64,000 bases of DNA from Actinophytocola glycyrrhizae (GCF_042653545.1 NZ_JBHSIS010000022.1:434001-498000); one strand, 5' to 3'; positions 48,568 to 58,077 are shown, counted from the first letter of the stretch. Translations and numbers: made by a program. Notes: generated from the letters alone by a model not told the origin.

Positions 48568-49270
48568 CGCCGGGGCTGCTCGGGGTCCACCTCGGCAGCC
48601 AGCGGTCCTCGATCGGGAGCGCGCCCTCCAGTGCCGCCAGCACGTACTTCTGCGCGAGCGGCGCCACCTCGTCGACGGTGACCGTGCGGCCAAGCTCCGC
48701 AGACAGGGACGTCACCCCGGCGTCGCGGATGCCGCACGGGACGATGCGGTCGAACGCGGACAGGTCCGCGTCGCAGTTGATCTCGAAGCCGTGCATGGTC
48801 ACCCCGCGCTGCACGCGGATGCCGATCGCGGCGATCTTGCGTTCCCGCTGGGTGTCGCTGCCCGGCAGCCACACGCCGCTCCGGCCCTCGACGCGGCCGG
48901 TGTGCACGCCGAACTCGTCGCACACGGCGATCAGCGCCTGCTCGACACGGCGCACGTACTGCACGACGTCCACCGGGTCGGACAGCTTCACGATCGGGTA
49001 GCCGACGAGCTGCCCGGGGCCGTGCCAGGTGATCTTGCCGCCCCGGTCGACGTCGACGACCGGGGTGCCGTCGTCCGGGCGCTCGTCCGGCTCGGTGCGC
49101 TTGCCCGCCGTGTACACCGACGGGTGCTCCAGCAGCAGCAGCGTGTCGGGGCCGGTCTCGTCGGCACGGGCCGTGGCCACCTCGCGTTGGAGCTGCCACG
49201 CCTCGAGGTAGTCGATCGTGCCGAGCTCACGGATGTCCACGGGAGCGCCAGACGCGCGACAGGAAGTCAC
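48542..49270 (-). CDS. lipB: Octanoyl-ACP:protein N-octanoyltransferase
   Basis: A 242-aa enzyme that moves octanoyl groups from ACP onto lipoyl domains, ahead of LipA. Signature stretches are LLLEHPSVYTAGKRTEPDER, DRGGKITWHGPGQLVGYPIV, the catalytic Lys region RERKIAAIGIRVQRGVTMHG, and NCDADLSAFDRIVPCGIRDA with the catalytic Cys. GTG at 49270 (VTSCRASGAPVDIREL) is favoured by similarity to relatives; GTG at 49240 is possible. It is followed on the same strand upstream by an epimerase gene and then sucB. Confidence 0.94.
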   Translation of the reverse strand: MTSCRASGAPVDIRELGTIDYLEAWQLQREVATARADETGPDTLLLLEHPSVYTAGKRTEPDERPDDGTPVVDVDRGGKITWHGPGQLVGYPIVKLSDPVDVVQYVRRVEQALIAVCDEFGVHTGRVEGRSGVWLPGSDTQRERKIAAIGIRVQRGVTMHGFEINCDADLSAFDRIVPCGIRDAGVTSLSAELGRTVTVDEVAPLAQKYVLAALEGALPIEDRWLPRWTPSSPGVSFELAQR

Positions 49271-49311
49271 AGATCCGACCCTACGCCGTCCACTCGCGAC
49301 AGCCCACAGGA

Positions 49312-50196
49312 CTACTGGAGCAGGTCTTTCAGCGTTTCTTCGAGGTCGACGTGGCGGTGGGTGAAGCCGTCGTCGGCCAGCGCGGCAGGCACCATCCGCT
49401 GGCTGTACAGGATCTCGCCGTCGGAGTCGCCCAGCGCGAGCCGGATCGCGGGTGCCGGCACGAACCACGGCGCAGGCCGCCCCACCGCACGGCCGAACGC
49501 GGCGGTGAACTCGGCGTTGGTGACCGGGTTGGGGGAGCACACGTTCACCGCGCCGGCGACGGTGTCGTGCTCGACGAGGTGCCGGATCGCCGCGGTCTGG
49601 TCCGCGACGTGGATCCACGGCATGAACTGGCGGCCGTTGCCCAGCCTGCCGCCGAGCGCGAGCTTGAACAGCGGCTTGAGCATGCCGGCGAGCCCGCCGC
49701 GCCTGGCGAGCACGTGCCCGGTCCGCAGCCGCACCACGCGGGCACCGGCGTCGGCCGCGCGTTCGGTCGCGGCCTCCCACCGCCAGCACAGGTCGGCGAG
49801 GAACCCGGTGCCGCGTGGCGCGGACTCCTCGACGACCCGGTCGCCCTTGTCGCCGTAGTAGCCGGCCGCGGACGCGTTCACCAGCAGCGGGACGCCCCGC
49901 TCCGCGACGGCCGCGGCCAGCACCTCGGTCGGCTCGACCCTGCTGTTGACCAGCAGCTGCCTGCGCGCGTGGCTCCACCGGCCGCCCGCGATGGGCGCAC
50001 CGCACAGGTTCACCACGGCACCGGCGCCGGCCAGCGCGTCGTCGTCGATGCGCCCAGCGGGCGGGTCCCACGAGCGTTCGTCTGCGCCGCGCACGGTGCG
50101 CCGGACGAGCCGGAGCACGTCGTGGCCAGCCGAACGCAGCTCGCTCACGAGCGCGGACCCGATCAGGCCGGACGCACCGGCGACGACGACTCTCAC
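49312..50196 (-). CDS. TIGR01777 family NAD-dependent epimerase-like protein
   Basis: A 294-aa extended-SDR protein (SDR39U1/YfcH group). The cofactor motif is VVVAGASGLIGSALVSELRS, and the family-specific GAGAVVNLCGAPIAGGRW, NASAAGYYGDKGDRVVEES and MLKPLFKLALGGRLGNGRQF are all present, with the C-terminal DUF1731-type ending (RMVPAALADDGFTHRHVDLE). The substrate is unknown. It stands between sucB and lipB, as in M. tuberculosis (Rv2216), which suggests a conserved link to the lipoylated complex. Confidence 0.9.
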   Translation of the reverse strand: MRVVVAGASGLIGSALVSELRSAGHDVLRLVRRTVRGADERSWDPPAGRIDDDALAGAGAVVNLCGAPIAGGRWSHARRQLLVNSRVEPTEVLAAAVAERGVPLLVNASAAGYYGDKGDRVVEESAPRGTGFLADLCWRWEAATERAADAGARVVRLRTGHVLARRGGLAGMLKPLFKLALGGRLGNGRQFMPWIHVADQTAAIRHLVEHDTVAGAVNVCSPNPVTNAEFTAAFGRAVGRPAPWFVPAPAIRLALGDSDGEILYSQRMVPAALADDGFTHRHVDLEETLKDLLQ

Positions 50197-50235
50197 GGGT
50201 CTCCCAGCTTCATCGGTTCGCTCAGCAAGCTCGGC

Positions 50236-51996
50236 TCACAGGCCGAGTTCGCCCTCGAAGTTGCCTTCCTGCAGGCGGTTCTTGATGGTCGACAGGAACC
50301 GGCCCGCGTCGGCGCCGTCCACCAGGCGGTGGTCGTAGGTCAGCGCGAGGTAGATCATCGAGCGGATCGAGATGGTGTCGTTGCCGTCCTCGTCGGTGAC
50401 CACGACCGGCCGCTTCACGACCAGGCCGACCCCCAGGATCGCGACCTGCGGCAGCTGGATGATCGGCGTGTCCCACAGCGCGCCCTGGCTGCCGAGGTTG
50501 GTCAGGTTGAACGTGGCGCCGAACAGCTCGTCCGGCGTGACCTTGTTCGCCCTGGTGCGTTCGGCGAGGTCGGCGATCTTGTGTGCGAGACCGGCGACGG
50601 AGAGGTCACCCGCGTTGTGGATGGCCGGGGTGAGCAGACCGCGCTCGGTGTCCACCGCGATGCCGAGGTGCTCGGCGCCGTGGTAGGTCACCTCCTTGGC
50701 CTCTTCGTTGATCGACGCGTTCAGCTTCGGGTGCTGCTTGAGCGCCTCGACGGTGGCCTTCGCGAAGAACGGCAGGAACGTGAGCTTCACGCCCTCGCGC
50801 TGCTCGAACGCCGTCTTGGCCCGCGACCGCAGCTTGGCGATCTTGGTCACGTCGACTTCGACCACCTGGGTCAGCTGCGCGGCGGTCTGCAGCGACTCGA
50901 CCATGCGCCGCGACACCGTCTGGCGAAGGCGGCTCATCTTCTCGGTCTTGCCACGCAGGTCCGCCGACGCCGCGGGCGCCGGGGCGGACTTGGCCGCGGC
51001 CGGTGCCTGCGCGGGTGCCGGCTTCTTCGCGGCCTCGGCCGCGGCCAGCACGTCCTGCTTGCGGATGCGGCCGCCGACGCCGCTGCCCTTGACCGAGGAC
51101 AGGTCGACGTCGTGCTCGGCGGCGAGCTTGCGCACCAGCGGCGTGACGTACGGGCCGTCACCCCGGGCACCGTTGGTGGACTGGGTCTGCGCGGGCTTGG
51201 GGGCCTCCGCCTTCGGCTCGGGCTTCGGCTCGGGCTTCGGCGCTGCCTTGGGCTCCGGCTTCGGCTCAGGCTTGGGAGCCTCCGCCTTCGGCTCGGGCTT
51301 CGGCTCGGGCTTGGCTTCCGGCTCGGGCTTCGGCTTGGCTTCCGCCTTGGGCGCCTCCTGCTTGGCCGCCGCGCTGCCGGACCCCACGACCGCGAGCTGG
51401 CCGCCGACCTCGACGGTCTCGTCCTCGGCCGCGGTGATCTCCAGCACGGTACCCGCCACCGGCGACGGGATCTCGGTGTCGACCTTGTCGGTGGACACCT
51501 CCAGCAGTGGCTCGTCGACCTCGACCGTGTCACCCACCTGCTTGAGCCAGCGGGTGACGGTGCCCTCGGTGACGCTCTCACCGAGCGCGGGCATGGTCAC
51601 CGGCGTGCCGTCGGCGGACCCGCCCTCGTCCCCGGACGGCGCGGGCTGCTCGGGCTCCTCCGCCTGCGCGGGCGCCTCCTCCTGCTGCTCCGGCTCCGGC
51701 TCGGGTTCGGGTTCGGCGGCAGCGGCGGCCGAGTCGCCGGAGTCCCCCGAGTCCTCTGCCGAGTCACCGATGACCGCCAGTTCGGCGCCGACCTCGACGG
51801 TCTCGTCCTCGTCGGCGACGATCTTCTGCAGCACACCGGCCGCGGGGGACGGGATCTCGGTGTCGACCTTGTCGGTGGACACCTCGAGCAACGGCTCGTC
51901 GACCGCTACGGTGTCGCCCACCTGCTTGAGCCACCGGGTGACAGTGCCCTCGGTGACACTCTCGCCGAGCGCCGGCATCTGGACGGAGAACGCCAT
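50236..51996 (-). CDS. sucB: Dihydrolipoamide acyltransferase E2 with two lipoyl domains
   Basis: A 586-aa E2 core of 2-oxoacid dehydrogenase complexes. There are two lipoyl domains, each with the lipoylated Lys in VSTDKVDTEIPSP (near residues 43 and about 165). The linkers are acidic (EPEPEPEPEQQEEAP) and Pro/Lys/Glu (PEPKPEPKAEAPKP). A peripheral-subunit-binding domain (VTPLVRKLAAEHDVDLSSVK) and the catalytic domain with LTYDHRLVDGADAGRFL (His/Asp) follow. In mycobacteria the homologue (DlaT) serves pyruvate dehydrogenase with AceE. Whether this copy serves pyruvate, 2-oxoglutarate or both is not decided by sequence. It lies about 70 bp after lpdA on the same strand. Confidence 0.94.
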   Translation of the reverse strand: MAFSVQMPALGESVTEGTVTRWLKQVGDTVAVDEPLLEVSTDKVDTEIPSPAAGVLQKIVADEDETVEVGAELAVIGDSAEDSGDSGDSAAAAAEPEPEPEPEQQEEAPAQAEEPEQPAPSGDEGGSADGTPVTMPALGESVTEGTVTRWLKQVGDTVEVDEPLLEVSTDKVDTEIPSPVAGTVLEITAAEDETVEVGGQLAVVGSGSAAAKQEAPKAEAKPKPEPEAKPEPKPEPKAEAPKPEPKPEPKAAPKPEPKPEPKAEAPKPAQTQSTNGARGDGPYVTPLVRKLAAEHDVDLSSVKGSGVGGRIRKQDVLAAAEAAKKPAPAQAPAAAKSAPAPAASADLRGKTEKMSRLRQTVSRRMVESLQTAAQLTQVVEVDVTKIAKLRSRAKTAFEQREGVKLTFLPFFAKATVEALKQHPKLNASINEEAKEVTYHGAEHLGIAVDTERGLLTPAIHNAGDLSVAGLAHKIADLAERTRANKVTPDELFGATFNLTNLGSQGALWDTPIIQLPQVAILGVGLVVKRPVVVTDEDGNDTISIRSMIYLALTYDHRLVDGADAGRFLSTIKNRLQEGNFEGELGL

Positions 51997-52064
51997 GGTT
52001 TCGCTGACTCCTTGAACGTGAAGATGTGCTGGCCCTGAATTGCTGATCGCTCCGCGAGCTCCGC

Positions 52065-53435
52065 TCAGGAGTGCACGTGCAGTGGCTTGCCTGCCAGGGC
52101 GAGGAACGCCTCGCCGAGTGCCTCGGTCTGGGTGGGGTGGGCGTGGATGAGCGGTGCGACGTCCTCGGGGTACGCCTCCCAGTTGTAGATCAACTGTGCC
52201 TCGCCGACCAGCTCGCCGACCCGCTCGCCGACCATCGTGATGCCGACCACCGGACCGTCGGGTGCCTTCACGAGCTTGACGCCACCGGCGGTCTTCAGGA
52301 TCTGGGACTTGCCGTTGCCGCTCAGCGCGTAGGTGTAGGTCTGCGCACCGCCGAACTTCTCCTTGGCCTGCGCCTCGGTCAGGCCGACGGAGGCGACCTC
52401 GGGCTTGCAGTAGGTGACCCTCGGGATGCCTGCCTCGTCGACGGGCCGCGGGGCGAGGCCCGCGATCTCCTCGGCCACGAAGATGCCGTGCGCGAAGCCG
52501 CGGTGCGCGAGCTGCAGGCCCGGCACCAGGTCGCCGACGGCGTAGACGTTGTCGAGGTTGGTGCGCAGGCGGTCGTTCGTGATGACGAAGCCGCGCTCCA
52601 TCGTCACGCCCGCCTCCTCGTACCCGTGGCCCGCGCTGTTGGGGCCGCGGCCGACGGCGACCAGCAGCGTCTCCGCGTCGATGGTCTCGCCGGACTCGAG
52701 CGACACGGTCACGGTGGTGTCCGTCTGCTCCGCACCGGTGAACTTCACACCCGTCTTGTACTTGATGCCGCGCTTGCGGAACGCCCGTTCCAGTTGCTTG
52801 GACGCCCACTCGTCCTCGAGCGGCACGAGCCGGGGCAGCGCCTCCACGATCGTCACGTCCGCGCCGAAGGACGCCCACACGCTCGCGAACTCGACGCCGA
52901 TCACGCCGCCGCCGAGCACGACCACGCTACGGGGCACGTAGTCCAGGTTCAGCGCCTGGTCGCTGGTGAGGATCCGGCCGCCGATCTCCAGCCCGGGGAG
53001 CGTCTTCGCGTACGACCCGGTGGCCAGCACGACGTTGGTGGCGGTGTGGCGCTGCCCGTCGACGTCGACCGCGTTCGGCGCGACGAAGGTGCCGGAGCCC
53101 TCGACGATCCGGACCTTGTTCGCCTTGGCGAGACCCTGCAGGCCCTTGTACAGGCCGTTGACGATCCCGTCCTTGTAGGAGTTGACGCCCGCGATGTCGA
53201 TGCCCTCCAGCGAGGACTTCACCCCGAACTGGTCGCCTTCGCGCGCGAGGTCCGCGACCTCGGCGGCGTGCAGCAGCGCCTTGGTGGGGATGCAGCCCCG
53301 GTGCAGGCACGTGCCGCCCAGCTTGTCCTTCTCGACCAGGATCACGGACATGCCCAGTTCCGCCGCGCGGAACGCACAGGCATAGCCGCCCGACCCGCCA
53401 CCCAGGATCACGAGGTCAGCGGAAGTATCAGTCAC
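52065..53435 (-). CDS. lpdA: Dihydrolipoamide dehydrogenase (E3)
   Basis: A 456-aa flavoprotein that reoxidises dihydrolipoyl groups with NAD. It has the FAD motif DLVILGGGSGGYACAFRAAE, the redox-active disulfide in GGTCLHRGCIPTKALLHAAE, the NAD motif VVVLGGGVIGVEFASVWASF and the C-terminal catalytic HAHPTQTEALGEAFLALAG. The GTG at 53435 (VTDTSADLVIL) has GAGGAGAACCC upstream. It forms an operon with sucB and probably the next two genes; a small uncharacterised gene is divergent. Confidence 0.95.
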   Translation of the reverse strand: MTDTSADLVILGGGSGGYACAFRAAELGMSVILVEKDKLGGTCLHRGCIPTKALLHAAEVADLAREGDQFGVKSSLEGIDIAGVNSYKDGIVNGLYKGLQGLAKANKVRIVEGSGTFVAPNAVDVDGQRHTATNVVLATGSYAKTLPGLEIGGRILTSDQALNLDYVPRSVVVLGGGVIGVEFASVWASFGADVTIVEALPRLVPLEDEWASKQLERAFRKRGIKYKTGVKFTGAEQTDTTVTVSLESGETIDAETLLVAVGRGPNSAGHGYEEAGVTMERGFVITNDRLRTNLDNVYAVGDLVPGLQLAHRGFAHGIFVAEEIAGLAPRPVDEAGIPRVTYCKPEVASVGLTEAQAKEKFGGAQTYTYALSGNGKSQILKTAGGVKLVKAPDGPVVGITMVGERVGELVGEAQLIYNWEAYPEDVAPLIHAHPTQTEALGEAFLALAGKPLHVHS

Positions 53436-53569
53436 GGGTTCTCCTCGGGGTGCGCAGGTCAGCCTTCTGGGCAACCACACATCATCTTGTCACTAGGTGC
53501 GGCAGGCTTGCGAGGTGGCCGGACAGGCACAATGAAGGGGACGAAGTTCTCGTAACGGAGGTAGCCGTC

Positions 53570-53884
53570 GTGGGGTTGTTCCGCCGGAAGAAGAGTGCTG
53601 GGCAGGTTCGGAGTGCCAGTAAGGCGGACACCTCGCACCTGGACGAGTGGGCGTCGTCGCGAACAGGTGTCGAGGCGTACGTGGAACCCCGTACCCATGT
53701 GACCGAAACCACTGTGTTGCTCATCGCGCACGACGGTGAGTGGACCCGGCGCAGGATCGCCGACTTCGACGCCGCACGCGAGTTCGCGCGCAAGCGGTCG
53801 ATGCCGCTGTACGAGGTGGAGCGAGTCGGCTACCCGAAGCGGATGCGGGAGTACCAGGAGCGCCAGAAGCGCCGCAACGGCTGA
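53570..53884 (+). CDS. Small conserved basic protein of unknown function
   Basis: A 104-aa actinobacterial protein: GLFRRKKSAGQVRSASKADT, then HLDEWASSRTGVEAYVEPRT, TTVLLIAHDGEWTRRRIADF and YEVERVGYPKRMREYQERQK. It is highly charged with no membrane segment. I recall relatives near lpd/sucB in other actinobacteria, sometimes labelled oxidoreductase without basis. The GTG at 53570 has CGGAGG 9 nt upstream, which fixes the start. It is divergent from lpdA. Confidence 0.75.
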   Translation: MGLFRRKKSAGQVRSASKADTSHLDEWASSRTGVEAYVEPRTHVTETTVLLIAHDGEWTRRRIADFDAAREFARKRSMPLYEVERVGYPKRMREYQERQKRRNG

Positions 53885-53968
53885 CCGCCTCCTTTTGCGG
53901 GCTCCCCAAGAACGGGGACTTCTGACAGGCTGACGCGCAGTTCCCGTCAGTGTTGGTGAGGTCCCCGC

Positions 53969-56107
53969 GTGAGCGTCACTGCTGTTGTCGACTTCGGCAG
54001 TTCGCACACAGTCACCGTGGTGCACGTGCCGGGCTCCGCGCCCCGCGTGGTCTCCGTGGACGGTGAGCCGTGGCTGTCCTCGGCGGTGTTCCTGAGCCGT
54101 GACGACGCGCTCGTCGTCGGTGCGGACGCGCTGCGGATGGGGGTCGCGGACCCGTCGCGGCTGGCGAGCAGGCCGAAGGCGCGGCTCGCGGAACGCGAGA
54201 TCCTTCTCGGCGACACGGTGGTGCCGGTCGCGACGATGGTGCGGGCCGTGCTGGCGAAGGCCGTGCGCGCGGCGGCCGCGGTCGCGGGCGCGCCGGTGGA
54301 CCACCTCGTGCTCACCCACCCCGCCGACTGGAGCGCGGAACGGCTCGGCGGGCTGCTCACCGCCGCGACCGGGTTGGCGGCGGGCGTCAGCACGATCGCC
54401 GAACCCGTCGGAGCCGGGGTGTGGTTCGCGACGCGTGGCGAGGTCGGCGTCGACGGCGCCGACCGGCTGCCGCTCGGTGCCGTGCTCGGCGTGCTGGACG
54501 TCGGCGGCGGGACCGTCGACGTGGCCGTGGTGCGCCGCGAGCGGACCGGGATCGTCGTGGTCGGCCACGCGTCCATCCCCGACCTCGGCGGCGACGACCT
54601 CGACCAGCGGCTCGCCGACCACCTGCGCGCGACCGTGCCGGGCCTCGCGGAGCGGCTCGCGGACCCGCCGGAGTCCGACCTCGTGCGGCTGCGGGAGGCG
54701 GTGGCGTTCCGCCGGGAGGTGCGGCGTGCCAAGGAGTTGCTGTCCCGGCACGACCGCGTCGAGCCGCGGCTGCCCGGCGGGCTGCCCCCTGCGGTGCTGA
54801 CCAGAGCCGACCTCGACCGCGTGCTGCACCGCGACCTCGACCGCATCACGGCGTTCACGCTGCTGGCGATCCTGCGTGCCGGTGTCGAGGCGCACGAGCT
54901 GACCGCGCTGCAGCTGGCGGGCGGGTCGACCAGGATCCCGCTGCTGCGGCGGCTGCTGGCGGAGGTCGTGCCGGCGCCGGTGCGGCTGGACGACCAGCCG
55001 GAGTCGGTGGTGGCACTGGGTGCGTGCGCGGTCGCCGTGTCGCACAGCGCGCCACCGGCCGTCGCGTCGGCATCCGCGCCGGTCGCGCCCCGGTCGTCGA
55101 GGCTGGTCGGCCTCGTGCTCGTGGTCCTGCTGGCGGTCGCCGCGATCGGGTACTCGCTGCTGCGTCCCGCCGATGCGGTGGCGGGCGGCGGGCTCGCGAC
55201 GAACGAGCGGTTCACGCTGCCCGCACCCGCGGCGGGGGCGCCGCTCGTCAGGGTCGGCACGGCCACCGACGGCCTGGTCACCGGCCGGGTCGGGGTGCCG
55301 GTGCGGATGTTCGACGGGGTCACCGACGTGGACTGGACCGTGCGCGGCTTCCGCGACCCGGCCGCCGACGAACTGGTGGCTCTGACGCCCTCCGGCGTGC
55401 GGTGGGTGATCGTCGACGCGTCGATCCGCGCGCGGGCCGCCGTGTCCGCGCCCTACTACCTCGGCGACACCTACCTCCTCGACGACCGTGGCCTGCTGAT
55501 CCGGCCGGAGCGTGGTGTGCCGATGCCCTCGTCGTGCCCCACCGAGACGCCGAGGGCGCTGGCCGAGGGCCAGGACGCGCGGCAGTGCCTCGCGTTCTCG
55601 GTCTCGGCGCGGACCCCCGTGCGCGCGGTGGTGATCAGCAAGGTGTCCGATGGCGCACAGGTGGGCGTGGTCGTGCCGGTGCGCGGCGCGGAACCCGCCG
55701 CGGGGAGCACGCAGGCGCGGCCGCTGCCGCCCGGTGTGGTGCGTCCGCTGCTGGTCGGCGGGGTGCCGGTGCGCGCGGCGGTCATCGACGTCGTGACGTC
55801 GCCGGGCGCCTACGCCGGGCCCGGGATCGTGGACCGGCCGGGGTCGCGGGCCGTGGTGGTGCGCGCGGTGGCCGACGCGCCACGGGCGGTGCCCGTGATG
55901 GCCCTCGCGGCACGGCTCGTGCTGCGGGACGACCGGTCGCAGCCGGTGCCGGTGCGGTTCGTGTCGCCGGGGGAGGGCTGCGCGGCGGGGACGGCGAAGG
56001 GGCGGGTCACCGTGTGCGCGGTGTTCGTGGTGCCCGCCCGCATGCCGCTCGGTTCCGTGACCTGGTCGGGTGATGACGCGCGTTCGTTCGTCTGGCGGCT
56101 GCGATGA
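53969..56107 (+). CDS. Membrane-anchored Hsp70-like ATPase, first of a tandem pair
   Basis: A 712-aa protein. Residues ~1-350 are an Hsp70/actin-type nucleotide-binding domain: phosphate-1 VVDFGSSHTVTVVHV (6-20), phosphate-2 GVLDVGGGTVDVAVV (about 172-186) and adenosine motif LQLAGGSTRIPLLRRLLAE (about 313-331). The Hsp70 substrate-binding domain is absent. One transmembrane helix (VGLVLVVLLAVAAIGYSLL, about 379-398) leads to ~310 extracytoplasmic residues that read as two related beta-rich domains, each with a Cys pair (for example CPTETPRALAEGQDARQCLA). It may couple cytosolic ATP binding to an outside sensor. An ATGA overlap joins it to its paralogue. No partner or substrate is known. Confidence 0.8.
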   Translation: MSVTAVVDFGSSHTVTVVHVPGSAPRVVSVDGEPWLSSAVFLSRDDALVVGADALRMGVADPSRLASRPKARLAEREILLGDTVVPVATMVRAVLAKAVRAAAAVAGAPVDHLVLTHPADWSAERLGGLLTAATGLAAGVSTIAEPVGAGVWFATRGEVGVDGADRLPLGAVLGVLDVGGGTVDVAVVRRERTGIVVVGHASIPDLGGDDLDQRLADHLRATVPGLAERLADPPESDLVRLREAVAFRREVRRAKELLSRHDRVEPRLPGGLPPAVLTRADLDRVLHRDLDRITAFTLLAILRAGVEAHELTALQLAGGSTRIPLLRRLLAEVVPAPVRLDDQPESVVALGACAVAVSHSAPPAVASASAPVAPRSSRLVGLVLVVLLAVAAIGYSLLRPADAVAGGGLATNERFTLPAPAAGAPLVRVGTATDGLVTGRVGVPVRMFDGVTDVDWTVRGFRDPAADELVALTPSGVRWVIVDASIRARAAVSAPYYLGDTYLLDDRGLLIRPERGVPMPSSCPTETPRALAEGQDARQCLAFSVSARTPVRAVVISKVSDGAQVGVVVPVRGAEPAAGSTQARPLPPGVVRPLLVGGVPVRAAVIDVVTSPGAYAGPGIVDRPGSRAVVVRAVADAPRAVPVMALAARLVLRDDRSQPVPVRFVSPGEGCAAGTAKGRVTVCAVFVVPARMPLGSVTWSGDDARSFVWRLR

Positions 56108-58077
56108 CACTCGTGATCGACTTCGGGGCCGTCAACACGGTGGCCATGCTCGACGGGCGGCTCGTGACGGTGGACGGCGTGCCGTGGCTGCCGTCTGTGG
56201 TGCACGAGGGCGTCGTCGGCGCGGACGCGGCGGCGCTGGCCCGTGGACAGGCCGCGCGGGACCTCAAGGAACGCCTCGACCCGGCGCAGGTGCGGGCGGT
56301 GTTCGCGCGGGTGCTGTCGGCGGCGCGGGACCAGGGCGGCGTGGTCGGCGACGTGGTGGTGACCCACCCCGCCGGGTGGCCGCCGGAGCGGGTGGCCGTG
56401 CTCATGTCGGCGGCAGGCCCGATGGCGCGGGCGATGCCGGAGCCGGTCGCGGTCGCCGCCGGGTACGGGATCGCCGAGGGGGAGACCGTCCTCGTCGTGG
56501 ACGCGGGCGGCGGCACCTGGGACGTCGCGGCCGTGCGCGGGCAGGAGGTGCTGGCCTGCGCGGCGCTGCCCTTCGGCGGCAACGACGTCGACCGGCTGGT
56601 CGTCGAGCGGGTGCGGCCCTCGCTGCGGTCGGTCGTCGAGCACGGCGCGCTGCTGGAGTCGGCGAAGGCGGGCAAGGAACAGCTGTCCCGGCACGACTCG
56701 ACGGAGATCGTCCTGCCGGACCACCGGGCCGTGCGGCTGGACCGGGCGGAGTTCGAGCGGCTGGTGTCGGCGGCCGTGGACCGGCTGGCGGCGCTGGCCG
56801 CCGAGGTCGGCGGGCCGGTCGCGGCCGGGCGGGTGCTGCTGGTCGGCGGGTCGAGCCGGATGCCGCTGCTCGCCGGCCGCGTCGGCCAGGTGACCGGGCT
56901 GCCGGTGACCACGGACCCGGAACCGGAGACGGCCGTGGTCCGGGGCGCGCGGCTGCTGACCCGGCCGGTGCCGATCGAGGACCCGCTGGCCCCACCCGCC
57001 GCGCTCACGCCGGAACCGGAACCCGCTCCCGCCGCGGTGGTGGAGCAGACCGTGCGCTCCCGCCGGGGACCACTCGCGCTCGTGGTCCTGCTGCTGCTCG
57101 TCGCGGGCGTCGCCGTCGTGTTCGGCGGTGCACGCCCGGTCGATGGCAACCCGGTCGCCGCCGCCGTGCCGCCACCGCTGCCCGAGGCGGCCATGCCGTC
57201 GGCCGTCAGCGGGGACGAGGTGGTCAACGCGGAGGTCGCGCCGTTCACCCCGGGTGCGCTCGGCGAGACCGTCGAGTACCGCCACCCGTCGGGCAACACG
57301 TTCGCGGTCACGGTCACCGGGGTCGAGTCCACCCTGGCCGCGCCGCAGCCCTACCTCGCGGCCCCGGACGGCTTCCGCTGGCTGGTACTGCGCCTCCACG
57401 TGGCGAACACCGCCGGTCCCGACTACCCCCGCGACCCCATGGAGGACGTCGCGGTCGTCGACGACCGGGGGCAGTGGCTGCGGCAGCCCTACGGGTACGG
57501 CCAGGTCGCGTGCGTCGACGGCGTCCCGCCCGCGACCCGGATCCCGGCCGGCGCCGACGCCGACATCTGCGGTGTCGTGTCCGTGCCCGCGGCCACGCCG
57601 GTCGCCGCGGTGGTGTTCGGGGCGCGGTCACCGGAGGCCCAGGCGCCGCTCCGCTTCCCGGTGGACGTGCCGGCCACGAGGGACCGGGCCGCACGGACCC
57701 GCGTCGTCGGTGAGCTCGGCGGACCACCCGTGTCCGTCGACGGGCTGCTGGCGCGGGTCGACCTCGTCCTCGCCCCGTCCGGCTACCTCACCGGGCAGGT
57801 CCCCGCGCCGGGGCACCGGTTCGTGGTCGTCCGCACGGCGATCACCGCGACCGGGCAGCGCACCGTCACCGTCCTGCTGCGCGACGACCGCGGCGCGTTC
57901 CTCTCCGGCCGGGTCGACGTACTGCGGGACTGCCCGCCGCTGCCGGGCACGCTGGTGCCGGAGATCCCGGCCTACGGCTGCCACCTGTTCGAGGTGGCCG
58001 CGGACACGCCGGTCACCGCGGTCACGTTCCGCGGCCGCGGGCCCGACCTGACCCGCTGGCCGACCTGGCGCCCCTAG
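56104..58077 (+). CDS. Membrane-anchored Hsp70-like ATPase, second of a tandem pair
   Basis: A 657-aa paralogue of the preceding gene, overlapping it by 4 bp. The ATPase domain is shorter: phosphate-1 LVIDFGAVNTVAMLDG (3-18), phosphate-2 VLVVDAGGGTWDVAAV (about 130-145) and adenosine motif VLLVGGSSRMPLLAGRV (about 244-260). A Pro/Glu linker precedes one transmembrane helix (LALVVLLLLVAGVAVVF, about 322-338). Outside are two DUF4352-like domains: YRHPSGNTFAVTVTGVESTL with CVDGVPPATRIPAGADADIC, and a second with CPPLPGTLVPEIPAYGC. The C-x(15-20)-C, F/V-x-V-x-x-x-T/M-P pattern recurs in all four outside domains of the pair. Its TAG stop is part of a CTAG repeat element. Confidence 0.8.
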   Translation: MTLVIDFGAVNTVAMLDGRLVTVDGVPWLPSVVHEGVVGADAAALARGQAARDLKERLDPAQVRAVFARVLSAARDQGGVVGDVVVTHPAGWPPERVAVLMSAAGPMARAMPEPVAVAAGYGIAEGETVLVVDAGGGTWDVAAVRGQEVLACAALPFGGNDVDRLVVERVRPSLRSVVEHGALLESAKAGKEQLSRHDSTEIVLPDHRAVRLDRAEFERLVSAAVDRLAALAAEVGGPVAAGRVLLVGGSSRMPLLAGRVGQVTGLPVTTDPEPETAVVRGARLLTRPVPIEDPLAPPAALTPEPEPAPAAVVEQTVRSRRGPLALVVLLLLVAGVAVVFGGARPVDGNPVAAAVPPPLPEAAMPSAVSGDEVVNAEVAPFTPGALGETVEYRHPSGNTFAVTVTGVESTLAAPQPYLAAPDGFRWLVLRLHVANTAGPDYPRDPMEDVAVVDDRGQWLRQPYGYGQVACVDGVPPATRIPAGADADICGVVSVPAATPVAAVVFGARSPEAQAPLRFPVDVPATRDRAARTRVVGELGGPPVSVDGLLARVDLVLAPSGYLTGQVPAPGHRFVVVRTAITATGQRTVTVLLRDDRGAFLSGRVDVLRDCPPLPGTLVPEIPAYGCHLFEVAADTPVTAVTFRGRGPDLTRWPTWRP

